The notes under the pieces are model-generated. The model was not told where the DNA came from and searched no databases. It saw only the letters and a program-made list of their open reading frames with translations. This document shows, one piece after another, positions 17,540-26,405 of a stretch of DNA of 64,000 bases. Source of the DNA: Natronomonas gomsonensis (GTDB taxonomy: Archaea; Halobacteriota; Halobacteria; Halobacteriales; Haloarculaceae); the NCBI RefSeq assembly GCF_024300825.1, contig NZ_CP101323.1, positions 1,798,001 to 1,862,000 on the forward strand, in the 5' to 3' direction. The position numbers and the translations under genes were made by a program. Every line of letters begins with the position of its first letter. Within the stretch, counting starts at the first letter, position 1.

Positions 17540-17947
17540 ATGGCGACGCTGCTCACCGCCGTCGATGACATCCCCGAACACGGCTCGTATCTCTTCACCG
17601 TCGAGGAGGCCGACGGCGGCCTCGAGGAGGTGATTCTCGTCCGACTTTCTGATGGCGTCTCGGCGTGGAAGAACTTCTGTCAGCACGAAACCGACCAACG
17701 TCTCGACCGCGGGCGCGGTGCGGCGATGCGGGAGGGGCAGATAATCTGTCCGAAACACGGGTCGATGTTCGACGCGGAGACGGGCTACTGCGAAAACGGG
17801 AAGGCCGCGGGGTCGACGCTCGTCGAAGTCGACGTGTCCGTCCGTCACGGGCAGGTGTATCTCACCGACGACGAGGTGTCGTTCAGCCACGAGGGCGGCA
17901 TCGACGACGGCGGCGCGCCGAGTTCGACCTCACACCTGAGCTTTTAG
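17540..17947 (+). CDS. Rieske [2Fe-2S] domain protein
   Basis: A 135-residue soluble Rieske ferredoxin-like protein. The cluster ligands are visible as FCQHET (Cys-x-His) and ICPKHGSMFDAETGYC (Cys-x-x-His). The cytoplasmic, stand-alone form resembles NirD or dioxygenase ferredoxins and probably carries electrons to an oxygenase or reductase. No obvious partner adjoins it. Its stop codon overlaps that of the convergent kinase-like gene (17944-17947). The C-terminal 20 residues are Gly/Ser-rich and probably disordered. Confidence 0.9.
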   Translation: MATLLTAVDDIPEHGSYLFTVEEADGGLEEVILVRLSDGVSAWKNFCQHETDQRLDRGRGAAMREGQIICPKHGSMFDAETGYCENGKAAGSTLVEVDVSVRHGQVYLTDDEVSFSHEGGIDDGGAPSSTSHLSF

Positions 17948-18558
17948 ATGTCGAGGTCCGCGGTCGGGAAGGCGCCCTCGTCGATCTCGGAGTCGTACGA
18001 TTCGATGGCCGTGAGCGCGAGGTCGAGGGTGTTTTCGGGCGTCCAGCGTGCCGTGTTGATACAGAGGTCGTAGATGGAGCGGTCCGAGAGGTCGATGCCG
18101 TAGTAGGATTCGTAGCGCTTCACGTCGATGACGTCGCGGACGCGCATCTCGGCGCCGATCTCTTCGCGGTCGGCGGTGCGGTCGACACGGATTTCCTCGG
18201 GTGCGTCGAGCCAAAACCGGAGGTCCGCGCGGTTGCCGGCGAGCCAGCCCGCCAGCCGCGATTCGAGGACGAAGGCCTTGTTCGCCGCGCCCCACTTCTC
18301 GGCGATGGTACGCAGACGGCGGTCGACGGCGCGGTCGATGTCTTCGTTCTCGCTGGCTTTCGCGATGAACTGCGAGAGGCTCATGTCGCGTTCGTCGGCG
18401 AGTTCGCGGAACACTTCGCCGCCGGAGATGAACCCACAGTCCATCGCCTCGGCGAGTCCCTCACACAGGGTCGTCACGCCGCTTCCCGGCGGCCCCGACA
18501 CGGTGATGAACAGGTTGCTGTCGATTTGCTGGTCCGGGCTGATGTCGTGTCCCGACAT
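17944..18558 (-). CDS. Cytidylate kinase-like protein without the P-loop lysine
   Basis: A 204-residue P-loop protein of the archaeal cytidylate kinase family. Family features are present: SGGEVFRELADERDMS, LESRLAGWLAG, FWLDAPEEIRVDR and RYESYYGIDLSD. However the Walker A loop reads GPPGSGVTT: the Lys that binds ATP phosphates is Val. An extra 15-residue acidic N-terminus precedes the first strand. From memory, other haloarchaea have a similar divergent form beside a normal Cmk. It may therefore bind nucleotides without being a standard CMP kinase. Stop codons overlap with the convergent Rieske gene. Confidence 0.78.
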   Translation of the reverse strand: MSGHDISPDQQIDSNLFITVSGPPGSGVTTLCEGLAEAMDCGFISGGEVFRELADERDMSLSQFIAKASENEDIDRAVDRRLRTIAEKWGAANKAFVLESRLAGWLAGNRADLRFWLDAPEEIRVDRTADREEIGAEMRVRDVIDVKRYESYYGIDLSDRSIYDLCINTARWTPENTLDLALTAIESYDSEIDEGAFPTADLDI

Positions 18559-18629
18559 GTGGCGGGGATTCCGTCGGCGACGGGATAAACGCGAGGGTCA
18601 CCGATTGGGAGCGAAGGACGCGGAACCGA

Positions 18630-18641
18630 CTGAAAAAACGG
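18630..18641 (-). terminator. T-tract terminator after the polyamine ABC operon
   Basis: On the minus strand GC-rich sequence is followed by TTTTTT (18633-18638), 10-20 bases after the stop of the last permease gene at 18651. Archaeal termination often uses such a T-run. Confidence 0.5.
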
Positions 18642-18650
18642 GCGCCTTGC

Positions 18651-19439
18651 TCAGGCGGAACTGAGCCGTCGACTGCTCAGCGCCACCACGAGCATGACGA
18701 CGATGAGGACGACCGACAGCGCGTTAATCGTCGGCGTCAGGCCGGTTCGCAACATCGTGTAGATGACGACCGGAACGGTGCTCGTCCCCGGTGAAATCAG
18801 GAACTGGGTCGCGGTGAACTCGCCGAAGGAGACGACGAAGGCGATGAACGAGCCAGCGATAATCGCCGGTGAGATGATGGGCCCCGTCACGTGGCGGAAC
18901 GTCGCCATCGGGCCCGCACCGAGGACGCGCGAGGCGCGTTCGAGGTCCTTGTCGTACGTGACCAACTCGGAGCGGACCAGCAGGAAGACGTACGGCAGCG
19001 ACAACACCGTGTGTCCGAGGATGAGCGCCGGGTATCCCGAGGGGAGGCTCAAACTCCCGAAGTACCGGACGAGCGCGATACCCGTGATGACCGGCGAGAT
19101 AATCATCGGCAACAGCATAATCGTCGATATCTGCTCTTTGTAGGGGAACTCACCGCGGACGAAGCCGAAGGCGGCAATCGTCCCGATAATGGCCGAGAGA
19201 ATCGACGAACTCGTGGCGACGACGAGGCTCACCTTCAGCGCGTTGAGGAGGCTCTCGTCGGCCAGGAGTTCGCCGTACCACCGCAGCGACAGCCCCTCCT
19301 GTGGGATGCCCGGGAACGACTGGGGCGTAAAGGAGGTGATAACGACGATGATGACCGGCACCAACAGGAACGCGAACACCGCGACGACGGCCGCGAGGAG
19401 TCCGACCGGTCGGGGACTCGGGAGCGAACGCTCGCTCAT
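18651..19439 (-). CDS. ABC transporter permease, PotC-like
   Basis: A 262-residue inner permease of a polyamine/thiamine/iron-type ABC importer with six hydrophobic helices. The EAA-loop that docks on the ATPase reads RASRVLGAGPMATFRHVTGPIISPAI. It is the last gene of the operon binding protein - ATPase - permease - permease; its ATG overlaps the previous stop by four bases. A T-tract follows the stop. Spermidine/putrescine is the family-level guess only. Confidence 0.88.
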   Translation of the reverse strand: MSERSLPSPRPVGLLAAVVAVFAFLLVPVIIVVITSFTPQSFPGIPQEGLSLRWYGELLADESLLNALKVSLVVATSSSILSAIIGTIAAFGFVRGEFPYKEQISTIMLLPMIISPVITGIALVRYFGSLSLPSGYPALILGHTVLSLPYVFLLVRSELVTYDKDLERASRVLGAGPMATFRHVTGPIISPAIIAGSFIAFVVSFGEFTATQFLISPGTSTVPVVIYTMLRTGLTPTINALSVVLIVVMLVVALSSRRLSSA

Positions 19440-20299
19440 ATGTTTCCGAGCACCTCCCGGAGGTCGAACACCGTGTTGAACACGAGCAGCGTGCCGACGA
19501 GCAGTATCGAGTAGATGACCGCCAGCGCCGAGGCGAACCGAATATTGAAGTTATTCAGGAACGCGCCGGCGATTTCGTTGGCAATCATCGTCTGATTGGG
19601 GCCGCCGAGGACGGCGGGGCCGAGGAACGACCCGGCCGCGAGGATGAACACGATGAGTCCCGCAGCGACGAGCCCGGGGAGGCTCAACGGGAACACGACG
19701 GAGACGAGGGTTCGCCACTGGCTGGCGCCGAGCACCCGTGAGGCGCTGATGAGTTCCCCATCGATGGCGTTCAGGGAGTTGTAAATCGGCAGGACTGCGA
19801 ACGGAAGATACACGTTCGACAGCCCGATGATGACCGCCGGCGTCGTGAACAGCAGCGACGGCTCGATGCCCGTCAGGTCGGCGAAGGGGCCTGCCGGCGA
19901 GAGGAACAGCAGGATACCGAAGTACCGGACGATGTAGGCGATCCACAGCGGAACGATGACGAGCGTCATCGTCAGGCGGACGCGATTGGTCCCGAAGGCC
20001 ATGAAGTAACTAATCAGGTACGCCAACGCGAGCGTCACGGCCGTGGTGACGATGCCGTAGAGGAACGAGCGAACGAAGGCGTCGACGTAGATGCCCCTCG
20101 TGGCCCGTCGGTACGCCTGCAACGGTTCGCCGGTACCGAACGCGAGGCTCTCCGGGACGAGCAGCAGTATCGGGAGGATGAAAAACACCCCGACGAACCC
20201 GAGTCCGAACAGGGCGAGGTGGCTGTTCGTGATTCGCCCCTCGAGCAACTCGCCGATAGAGCCGGCGACACCGTCTACGGTCGGTCGGGAGGTGCTCAT
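19436..20299 (-). CDS. ABC transporter permease, PotB-like
   Basis: A 287-residue permease with six predicted helices after a polar N-terminus. The coupling EAA-loop is ASRVLGASQWRTLVSVVFPLS. It heterodimerises with the next permease. Overlaps of four bases link it to both neighbours (ATPase stop, second permease start), so the three are translated together. Confidence 0.88.
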   Translation of the reverse strand: MSTSRPTVDGVAGSIGELLEGRITNSHLALFGLGFVGVFFILPILLLVPESLAFGTGEPLQAYRRATRGIYVDAFVRSFLYGIVTTAVTLALAYLISYFMAFGTNRVRLTMTLVIVPLWIAYIVRYFGILLFLSPAGPFADLTGIEPSLLFTTPAVIIGLSNVYLPFAVLPIYNSLNAIDGELISASRVLGASQWRTLVSVVFPLSLPGLVAAGLIVFILAAGSFLGPAVLGGPNQTMIANEIAGAFLNNFNIRFASALAVIYSILLVGTLLVFNTVFDLREVLGNI

Positions 20300-21339
20300 A
20301 GCGCAATCACCCGCTCGGGGTCGAATCGGAGGTGGACGTCGTCACCGACGTCGATGTCCGGGAACCGGTTCGTGTGGGCGAGCGCTTCGTTCCCGTCGGT
20401 CAACTCGACTGTCACCTCCGCGCGGTTGCCGAGGTTGGCGACGTTGACGACGCGACCCGTTATCTCGTTTTCCGTGCCTTCGGCCGTCCGACTTACTTCG
20501 ATGTCCTCCGGGCGGACGTACAGCGTGGCGTCGTCGCCGTCCTCGACGCCGGTTCCCTCGACCGTGATGGCCTTGTTGTGGTTGTTGACGACCGCGCGGT
20601 CGCCCTCCCGAGAGACGGGGCCGCTGAATCGGGTTGATTTCCCGACGAACTCGGCGACGAAGGGGCTGGCGGGCGACTCGTAGATGCGCTCGGGGGAGTC
20701 TATCTGCTCGGAGTGGCCGTCGTTCAACACGATGACGGTGTCGGACATCGACAGCGCGTCCTCTTGGTCGTGGGTGACGTACAGCGTCGTCACGCCGACC
20801 TCCTTTTGAATGCGGTTGAGCCAGCCGCGCATCTCCTCGCGGAGGACCCTGTCGAGGCCGGTCAGCGGTTCGTCCAACAGGAGGATGTCGGGTTCGTACG
20901 CCAGCGCCCGCGCCAGCGAGACGCGCTGCTGTTGGCCGCCGGAGAGTTCCCCCGGCTTGTGCTCACCGTGGTCGGGCATGTCGACGAGTTCCAGGGACTC
21001 CTCGACGCGCTCTTCGACGGCTGTCGAGTCGTGACCGTGCATCTTGAGCCCGAAGGCGATGTTCTCCCGGACCGTCATGTGCGGAAACAGCGCGGTGGAC
21101 TGAAACGCCATCCCGATGTTGCGTTTCTCCGGCGGGAGGTCGGTCACGTCCTCGCCGCGGAGCAGAATCTGCCCGTCGGTCGGTTCGACGAGGCCGGCGA
21201 TGGCGTGGAGCGTCGTCGATTTCCCACACCCCGAGGGGCCGAGTAGCGTGACGAACTCCCCTTCGTCGATGTCGAACGAGAGGTTCTCTACCGCACACAG
21301 GTCACCGTAATACTTCGTGAAATCGCGAACTTCGAGCAT
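20296..21339 (-). CDS. ABC transporter ATP-binding protein, PotA-like
   Basis: A 347-residue ATPase. Walker A GPSGCGKSTT (about 34-43), signature LSGGQQQRVSLARAL, Walker B ILLLDEPLTGLD and the switch His in YVTHDQEDAL are all present. The last 100 residues form a TOBE domain (VRPEDIEV, NRAEVTVELTDG), typical of PotA/MalK-type ATPases and often regulatory. It starts 9 bases after the binding-protein gene and overlaps the first permease gene by four bases. Confidence 0.93.
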   Translation of the reverse strand: MLEVRDFTKYYGDLCAVENLSFDIDEGEFVTLLGPSGCGKSTTLHAIAGLVEPTDGQILLRGEDVTDLPPEKRNIGMAFQSTALFPHMTVRENIAFGLKMHGHDSTAVEERVEESLELVDMPDHGEHKPGELSGGQQQRVSLARALAYEPDILLLDEPLTGLDRVLREEMRGWLNRIQKEVGVTTLYVTHDQEDALSMSDTVIVLNDGHSEQIDSPERIYESPASPFVAEFVGKSTRFSGPVSREGDRAVVNNHNKAITVEGTGVEDGDDATLYVRPEDIEVSRTAEGTENEITGRVVNVANLGNRAEVTVELTDGNEALAHTNRFPDIDVGDDVHLRFDPERVIAL

Positions 21340-21348
21340 GCTGCAGTA

Positions 21349-22482
21349 TTACCCCTGCTTGATTTCGTTCAATCGGTCGGTCCAGGCGTCTTCCTTCGGG
21401 AGGACAACGTCCCAATCGCGGAACGCGAGGTCCTCGGCCGGAGCGTAGTCCGGCAGTTGGGTCATCTTCTCGGGTGGGTTCTTCACCTGCACCGTGTAGT
21501 TCATCATGTCCGACAGCGTCAGCAGGTGCTCCCGCTGGTAGGTGTGGTTCAGCAGTTCGTGGGCCAACTCGCGGCTCTCGGTGCCCTTGACGATGGCGAG
21601 GTTGTCGGTCCACCCCATCGCACCCTCCTCGGGGATGACGTACTCGATGTGGTCGTACCCCTCCTCCTGCAGTGCGAGCACGCGGCCGCCCCACGCCTCA
21701 CAAATCCAGGCGTTCTCCTGTCGCAGGTACCGGATGGACGTGGCGCCGTCGCCCCAGTAGTTGAAGACGTTCTGGTCCTGTTCCTCGGCCTCGGTGAACA
21801 TCTGGTCGGTCTTCGCCTCGTCGCCGGGCACCTCGTTGACGTTGAGGTCGGCGGCGGCGGCGCAGTTCGACAGTCGGTCGATGGTTCGGTCGATGAGCGA
21901 CACCTTCCCCTCGTAGGCAGGGTCTTTGATGTCCTCCCAGGAGGAGAGTTCGCCGTCGACCTTCTCGGTGTTGTAGGCGTAGCCGGTCGCGCCGTTCTCC
22001 CGGATGAGGCCCATGGTGTCGTCGCCGTCGACGTTGAACGACAGCGAGCGGGCCGACTCCTTGATGTTCTTCTCGTAGTTCGGCACCATCGAGAGGTCGA
22101 TGGGTTCGATGACATCCTCCTGTTGGGCGCGCGCCATCCCCGTGTCGTTGAGCGCGACGATGTCGAACGAACCGGGGTTCTGCTTGATGAGCGAAATCAT
22201 CTCCGTGGTCCCGCCGGCTTCGGTGCCGGAGACTTCCGTCCCGGTCTCTTCGGCCCACGGTTCGAAGACGGTCATCTGTGCCTCCTGGGTGTTCCCACCG
22301 AAGCCGAGGAAGCGGAGTTCGCCGCCTCCGCCGCCTCCGCCGTTTCCGCCACCGTTGCCGTTTCCATTTCCGTTGCCGTTTCCGCCACCGTTACCGCCGA
22401 GACAGCCCGCCAGTCCGGCGAGTGTTCCTGCCCCAACGGTTGTCAATACGTCACGCCGTCTGTAGTTCGAGCCCTTCGACAT
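21349..22482 (-). CDS. Tat-exported substrate-binding lipoprotein, PotD-like
   Basis: A 377-residue extracellular binding protein of the PotD/spermidine-putrescine type. From the ATG at 22482 it starts MSKGSNYRRRDVLTTVGAG with twin arginines and a lipobox LAGC, so it is a Tat lipoprotein anchored outside the cell, as usual in haloarchaea. A Gly/Asn linker (GNGNGN repeats) follows. The mature part has the class I/PotD pattern (GFGGNTQEAQMTVFEPWAEETG; later LNHTYQREHLLTLSD). It is the first gene of the ABC operon. Polyamines are the likely but unproven ligand. A TATA box lies about 30 bases upstream. Confidence 0.9.
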   Translation of the reverse strand: MSKGSNYRRRDVLTTVGAGTLAGLAGCLGGNGGGNGNGNGNGNGGGNGGGGGGGELRFLGFGGNTQEAQMTVFEPWAEETGTEVSGTEAGGTTEMISLIKQNPGSFDIVALNDTGMARAQQEDVIEPIDLSMVPNYEKNIKESARSLSFNVDGDDTMGLIRENGATGYAYNTEKVDGELSSWEDIKDPAYEGKVSLIDRTIDRLSNCAAAADLNVNEVPGDEAKTDQMFTEAEEQDQNVFNYWGDGATSIRYLRQENAWICEAWGGRVLALQEEGYDHIEYVIPEEGAMGWTDNLAIVKGTESRELAHELLNHTYQREHLLTLSDMMNYTVQVKNPPEKMTQLPDYAPAEDLAFRDWDVVLPKEDAWTDRLNEIKQG

Positions 22483-22507
22483 GGCTATGAGTCTGTTACA
22501 CACACTC

Positions 22508-22517
22508 CTATAATAAA
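22508..22517 (-). promoter_or_regulatory. TATA box of the PotD-like operon
   Basis: TTTATTATAG on the minus strand, centred 31 bases before the PotD-like ATG, giving a leader of a few bases. Confidence 0.55.
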
Positions 22518-22540
22518 CTATCCCAAGATATTGCCCTCCA

Positions 22541-22557
22541 TTCGGAGATTTTCCGAA
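22541..22557. promoter_or_regulatory. Perfect inverted repeat between divergent transport and acyl-CoA operons
   Basis: TTCGGA-GATTT-TCCGAA: 6-base arms with a 5-base centre. It lies between the two TATA boxes of the divergent operons at 22482 (minus) and 22620 (plus), a place where one regulator could act on both. Confidence 0.55.
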
Positions 22558-22584
22558 CTCAAGAGACTATTTTGAAAATCAGCC

Positions 22585-22594
22585 AAAGTTTATG
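22585..22594 (+). promoter_or_regulatory. TATA box of the enoyl-CoA hydratase operon
   Basis: AAAGTTTATG, with the TATA-like core centred about 28 bases before the GTG at 22620. This favours a leaderless transcript starting at the GTG. Confidence 0.5.
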
Positions 22595-22619
22595 TGGGTG
22601 AGTCACGAGGAGTAAGCCA

Positions 22620-23429
22620 GTGGCAGACATGACGACGACAGATTCCAAGGCGGACTCCCCGACCGTCTACGAGGTCGATGGCGACATCGCCCGCATCCGA
22701 CTCAACCGACCCGACCGACTCAACGCCGTGACCGGCGAACTCTACGAAGGGGTCCAGTCGGGGCTCGAACGCGCCGAGGACGACGACGCGCGCGTCGTCG
22801 TCCTCGAAGGCGAAGGTCGAGCGTTCTGCGTCGGCGCCGACATGCAGAATCACGATGAACAACAGCGGTCGGCGAAGGAACGGCGCGACTACGCTTGGAC
22901 GGCCCAAGACGCGTGTAAGGCCGTCCAGACACATCCGGCACCGGTCATCTCGAAGGTCCACGGCTACGCCATCGGTGGCGGCGCCGAACTCGCGATGAGT
23001 GCGGACTTCATCCTCATGGGCGCCGACGCGGAGTTGCGCTTCCCCGAGGTGAGCATCGGGACCTACATCGGCGGCGGTCTCACCTACACCCTCGCCCAGC
23101 GCGTCGGCGCCGCCCGCGCGAAGGAACTCGTCCTGTCGGCGGCGACGCTGACCGGCACCGAAGCCGCCGAGGAGGGCGTCGTCACGAGAGCGGTCGAGGA
23201 ATCCGAACTCGACGACGCCGTCGACGAGTTGGCGGCCGACCTCGCCGGCAACGCACCGATACCGATGGAGTTCGCGAAATCGCAGTTCGGCCGCGTCGGC
23301 TCGGCGACCCGAGACGACATGCTGACTGCCGAGGCGGAGGCGCTGTTGGCCTGCATGGGAACGGAGGACTGGCAGGAGGGCGTCGACGCCTTCGCCGACG
23401 ACCGAGAACCGACGTTCGTGGGTGAGTGA
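22620..23429 (+). CDS. Enoyl-CoA hydratase/isomerase family protein (first copy)
   Basis: A 269-residue crotonase-fold enzyme. The oxyanion-hole segments are VVVLEGEGRAFCVGADMQ and KVHGYAIGGGAELAMSADF, and RFPEVSIGTYIGGG marks the second catalytic region. Crotonases hydrate or isomerise acyl-CoA thioesters in beta-oxidation or degrade specific carboxylic acids. The GTG at 22620 fits the TATA spacing; the ATG at 22629 is the alternative. Its stop overlaps the acyl-CoA synthetase start (GTGA). Confidence 0.9.
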   Translation: MADMTTTDSKADSPTVYEVDGDIARIRLNRPDRLNAVTGELYEGVQSGLERAEDDDARVVVLEGEGRAFCVGADMQNHDEQQRSAKERRDYAWTAQDACKAVQTHPAPVISKVHGYAIGGGAELAMSADFILMGADAELRFPEVSIGTYIGGGLTYTLAQRVGAARAKELVLSAATLTGTEAAEEGVVTRAVEESELDDAVDELAADLAGNAPIPMEFAKSQFGRVGSATRDDMLTAEAEALLACMGTEDWQEGVDAFADDREPTFVGE

Positions 23430-25615
23430 CCGTGTCGGACACAACCGACATCGACCGCATCATGGACCCCGATGCGGTCGCCATCGTTGGCGCCTCGACC
23501 GACGAGACCAAACGCGGCTATCAGGCCATCGAGACGCTCCAGGAAGGCGGCTACGAGGGCGACATCTATCCGGTCAACCCCGGTGCTGAGGAGATTCGCG
23601 GCCTCGAAGTGTATCCAACGGTCTCCGCGATTCCCAGCCGGGTCGACCTCGCACTCATCGTCACGCCTGCCCACGTCGTCCCGGACGTACTCGAAGACTG
23701 CGGCGGGACTGACCTCGCTGGCGCCGTCGTCATCGCGGTCGGCTTCGGGGAAGCCGGCACCGACGGCGAGGCCCTGGAACGCGAAATCGTCTCGCTGGCC
23801 GAACGACACGGCATCAGACTCATCGGGCCGAACACCTCCGGGATGATTAACGTCCACGCAGGGCTGAACCTCGTCGGCGCCGACGGCGTTCCCGAAGGGG
23901 GCCTCGGCTTGCTCTGTCAGAGTGGCAACATGGCGATTTCGCTGTTTACGGAGGCTGCGACGCGGGAAGGCGTCGGCTACAGCCACTACGTCGGCGTCGG
24001 CAACGAGGCGGACCTCAAGTTCCACGAGTACCTCCCGTATCTGAACGACGACCCCGAAACCGACGCCATCGTGCTGTACGTCGAGGGGATGAGCGAGGGG
24101 CGAGCGTTCCTGCAGGCCGCACGCGAGGTCACGCCGGAGACGCCAATCATCGCGCTCAAGAGCGGCCGGTCGGCCGTCGGCAAGCAGTCGGCATCCTCGC
24201 ACACCGGCGCGCTGGCGGGCGACAGCACGGTGGCCCACGCCGTCCTCGAACAGGCCGGCGTCGTCAGCGTCGAACGCTCCGACGAACTGCTCGCCGTCGC
24301 GAACTCGCTGTCGTCGCTGCCGGCCGCAGACGGCCCGAACGTCGGCATCCTCGCCGACGGCGGCGGCCACGCGACGCTCGCCGCCGACGCCCTCGCCGAA
24401 CGCGGCCTCTCGGTCCCGGAAGTGACCGACGAGACCCAACAGCGCCTCGATGAGGTGTTGCCGGACGCCGCGAGCGTCGTCAATCCCGTCGACGTGGCCG
24501 GCGGCACCGACGACGACCAGCGCGTCTTCTACGATTGTGCGGAGGCTATCGTATCCGACCCGAACGTCGACGCGCTGTTGCTCGCCGGCCTCTTCGGCGG
24601 CTACGGCATCCGCTTTGCCGAGCAGTACACCGACGTAGAATGTGGGGTCGCCGAGGAGTTGGTGACGCTGGCCGAGCGCCACGACACCCCCATCGTCGTC
24701 CAGAGCGCCTACGCGGAGTTCGACACCGAACCCCACGAGATACTCCGGGAATCGGGCATTCCGGTCGTCGAGTCGATAGACGTCGCCGCCAGCAGCCTCG
24801 AATCGCTGGCCGCCTACGGCGAGCACCTCGCCACCGCCGACGAGAAGAGCGACTTCCGATTCGACGGCGCGGACAACGATGCCGCCGAAATCCGCCACGC
24901 AATCGAGGCGGGGCGCCGACAGCTCTCTGAGTACACCGCAAAGCGGGCGCTCCGCGAGCGGGGCTTGCCCGTCGTTCCGTTCGAGTTGGCCGAATCACCC
25001 AGCGAGGCGCTCGATGCGGCGACCGACGCCGACGGCCCGGTCGCGATGAAGGTGGTGTCGCCGGACATCGTCCACAAATCCGACGCCGGCGGCGTGGCGT
25101 TGGGCGTCGACGACGACGACGTCGAGGCGACCTACGAGGAACTCCTCGCGGCCGCCGAATCGTACGCTCCCGACGCCGATATCGAAGGCGTCCTCGTCTC
25201 GCCGATGCGGGAGGGCAGCGTCGAACTCATCGTCGGCGTCGTCGACGACGAACAGTTCGGTCGCGTGATGATGGTCGGTCTCGGCGGCGTCTTCGTGGAA
25301 GTCCTCGAAGACGTGGCGTTCCGTGCGCTCCCGCTTTCGGAGGCCGACGCCCGCGACATGCTCGACGACATCGAGGCCCAAGAACTGCTGGACGGCGCCC
25401 GCGGGAACCCGCCAGTCGACCGCGATGCCGTCGTCGACTTCCTGTTGGAGGTGTCGGCGTTCGTCGAGGCCAACCCCGCGGTCGAGGAACTGGATTTGAA
25501 CCCGGTGTTCGCCGACGACGACGGCGTCGAAATCGTCGACGCTGCGGTGACGCTCCGCACTCCAGGGACCGACACTGAAACGGCCCCGGCCCCTGTAGGT
25601 GAGAGCGATGATTGA
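23426..25615 (+). CDS. ADP-forming acyl-CoA synthetase, fused alpha and beta subunits
   Basis: A 729-residue NDP-forming acyl-CoA synthetase. A CoA-binding Rossmann domain (AIVGASTDETKRGYQAIETL) is followed by ligase domains with the phospho-histidine motif SSHTGALAGD (around residue 254) and a C-terminal ATP-grasp domain from about residue 490 (SEYTAKRALRERGLPVVP; VAMKVVSPDIVHKSDAGGV). These enzymes interconvert acyl-CoA, ADP and phosphate with acid, CoA and ATP. It is the second gene of a four-gene overlapping operon with two crotonases and a nitrilase-type amidase. Substrate acid unknown; acetate is only one option. Confidence 0.92.
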   Translation: MTVSDTTDIDRIMDPDAVAIVGASTDETKRGYQAIETLQEGGYEGDIYPVNPGAEEIRGLEVYPTVSAIPSRVDLALIVTPAHVVPDVLEDCGGTDLAGAVVIAVGFGEAGTDGEALEREIVSLAERHGIRLIGPNTSGMINVHAGLNLVGADGVPEGGLGLLCQSGNMAISLFTEAATREGVGYSHYVGVGNEADLKFHEYLPYLNDDPETDAIVLYVEGMSEGRAFLQAAREVTPETPIIALKSGRSAVGKQSASSHTGALAGDSTVAHAVLEQAGVVSVERSDELLAVANSLSSLPAADGPNVGILADGGGHATLAADALAERGLSVPEVTDETQQRLDEVLPDAASVVNPVDVAGGTDDDQRVFYDCAEAIVSDPNVDALLLAGLFGGYGIRFAEQYTDVECGVAEELVTLAERHDTPIVVQSAYAEFDTEPHEILRESGIPVVESIDVAASSLESLAAYGEHLATADEKSDFRFDGADNDAAEIRHAIEAGRRQLSEYTAKRALRERGLPVVPFELAESPSEALDAATDADGPVAMKVVSPDIVHKSDAGGVALGVDDDDVEATYEELLAAAESYAPDADIEGVLVSPMREGSVELIVGVVDDEQFGRVMMVGLGGVFVEVLEDVAFRALPLSEADARDMLDDIEAQELLDGARGNPPVDRDAVVDFLLEVSAFVEANPAVEELDLNPVFADDDGVEIVDAAVTLRTPGTDTETAPAPVGESDD

Positions 25616-26405
25616 AGTCGACGCCCCCATCGAAACCGAGTGGCTCACCGAGTACGTCGCCTGCGTGAGATACGACCGCCCCGACGCGATGAACGCCTAC
25701 AACGAGGCGCTGCTCCGCGGCGCCGTCGAGGCTTTCGAGACGCTGGACGACCGCGAGGACGTCCGGGCCATTGTCCTCACCGGTGCCGGCGACGCCTTCT
25801 GTGCGGGCGTCGACCTCACGGACATGCCGTTGACGCCCGAGATGGACTTCGCGGAGTACGAGGCCGGCCTCGGCCTGTTCCAGAACGTCGTTCGGACGCT
25901 TCGCGGCATCTCGACGCCGGTCATCGCGGCCGTCAACGGCTACGCCTTGGGCGCCGGTTGTGACACCGCCCTCGCCTGTGACTTCCGCATCACGAGCGAC
26001 GAGGGCGTCATCGGTGAGACGTTCATCGACGTCGGGTTCGTCCCCGGCGACGGTGGCGCGTTCCTCCTGCCCCGGCTCATCGGCGAGGCCCGCGCCAAGG
26101 AACTCATCTTCACCGGCCGGAAGCTTTCCGGCGAGGAAATCGTCGAGTGGGACCTCGCCAGAGAGCAAGTCGCCGCCGACGAACTGCTTGACGCCGCTGT
26201 GGCCTTCGGCAGCGAACTCGCCGACCGACCGCCCGTCGCACTCGCGGAGAGCAAACGGCTGGTCAACGAGAGTTTCGACACCGAACTCGACGACGCCCTC
26301 GCGGATGCGACCCGCGCCCAGCGCATCTGCTCGCAAACCCGCGACCACGAGGAGGCCGTCGCGGCCTTCCAGGAGGACCGCGAACCGGAGTTCGAGGGGC
26401 GATGA
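25608..26405 (+). CDS. Enoyl-CoA hydratase/isomerase family protein (second copy)
   Basis: A 265-residue crotonase paralogue. AIVLTGAGDAFCAGVDLTD and AAVNGYALGAGCDTALACDF are the oxyanion-hole regions, and ETFIDVGFVPGDGGAFLLPR the catalytic loop. The ATG at 25608 overlaps the synthetase stop by eight bases; an in-frame ATG three codons earlier is less likely. It differs clearly from the first copy, so the two probably catalyse different steps. Confidence 0.9.
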   Translation: MIEVDAPIETEWLTEYVACVRYDRPDAMNAYNEALLRGAVEAFETLDDREDVRAIVLTGAGDAFCAGVDLTDMPLTPEMDFAEYEAGLGLFQNVVRTLRGISTPVIAAVNGYALGAGCDTALACDFRITSDEGVIGETFIDVGFVPGDGGAFLLPRLIGEARAKELIFTGRKLSGEEIVEWDLAREQVAADELLDAAVAFGSELADRPPVALAESKRLVNESFDTELDDALADATRAQRICSQTRDHEEAVAAFQEDREPEFEGR

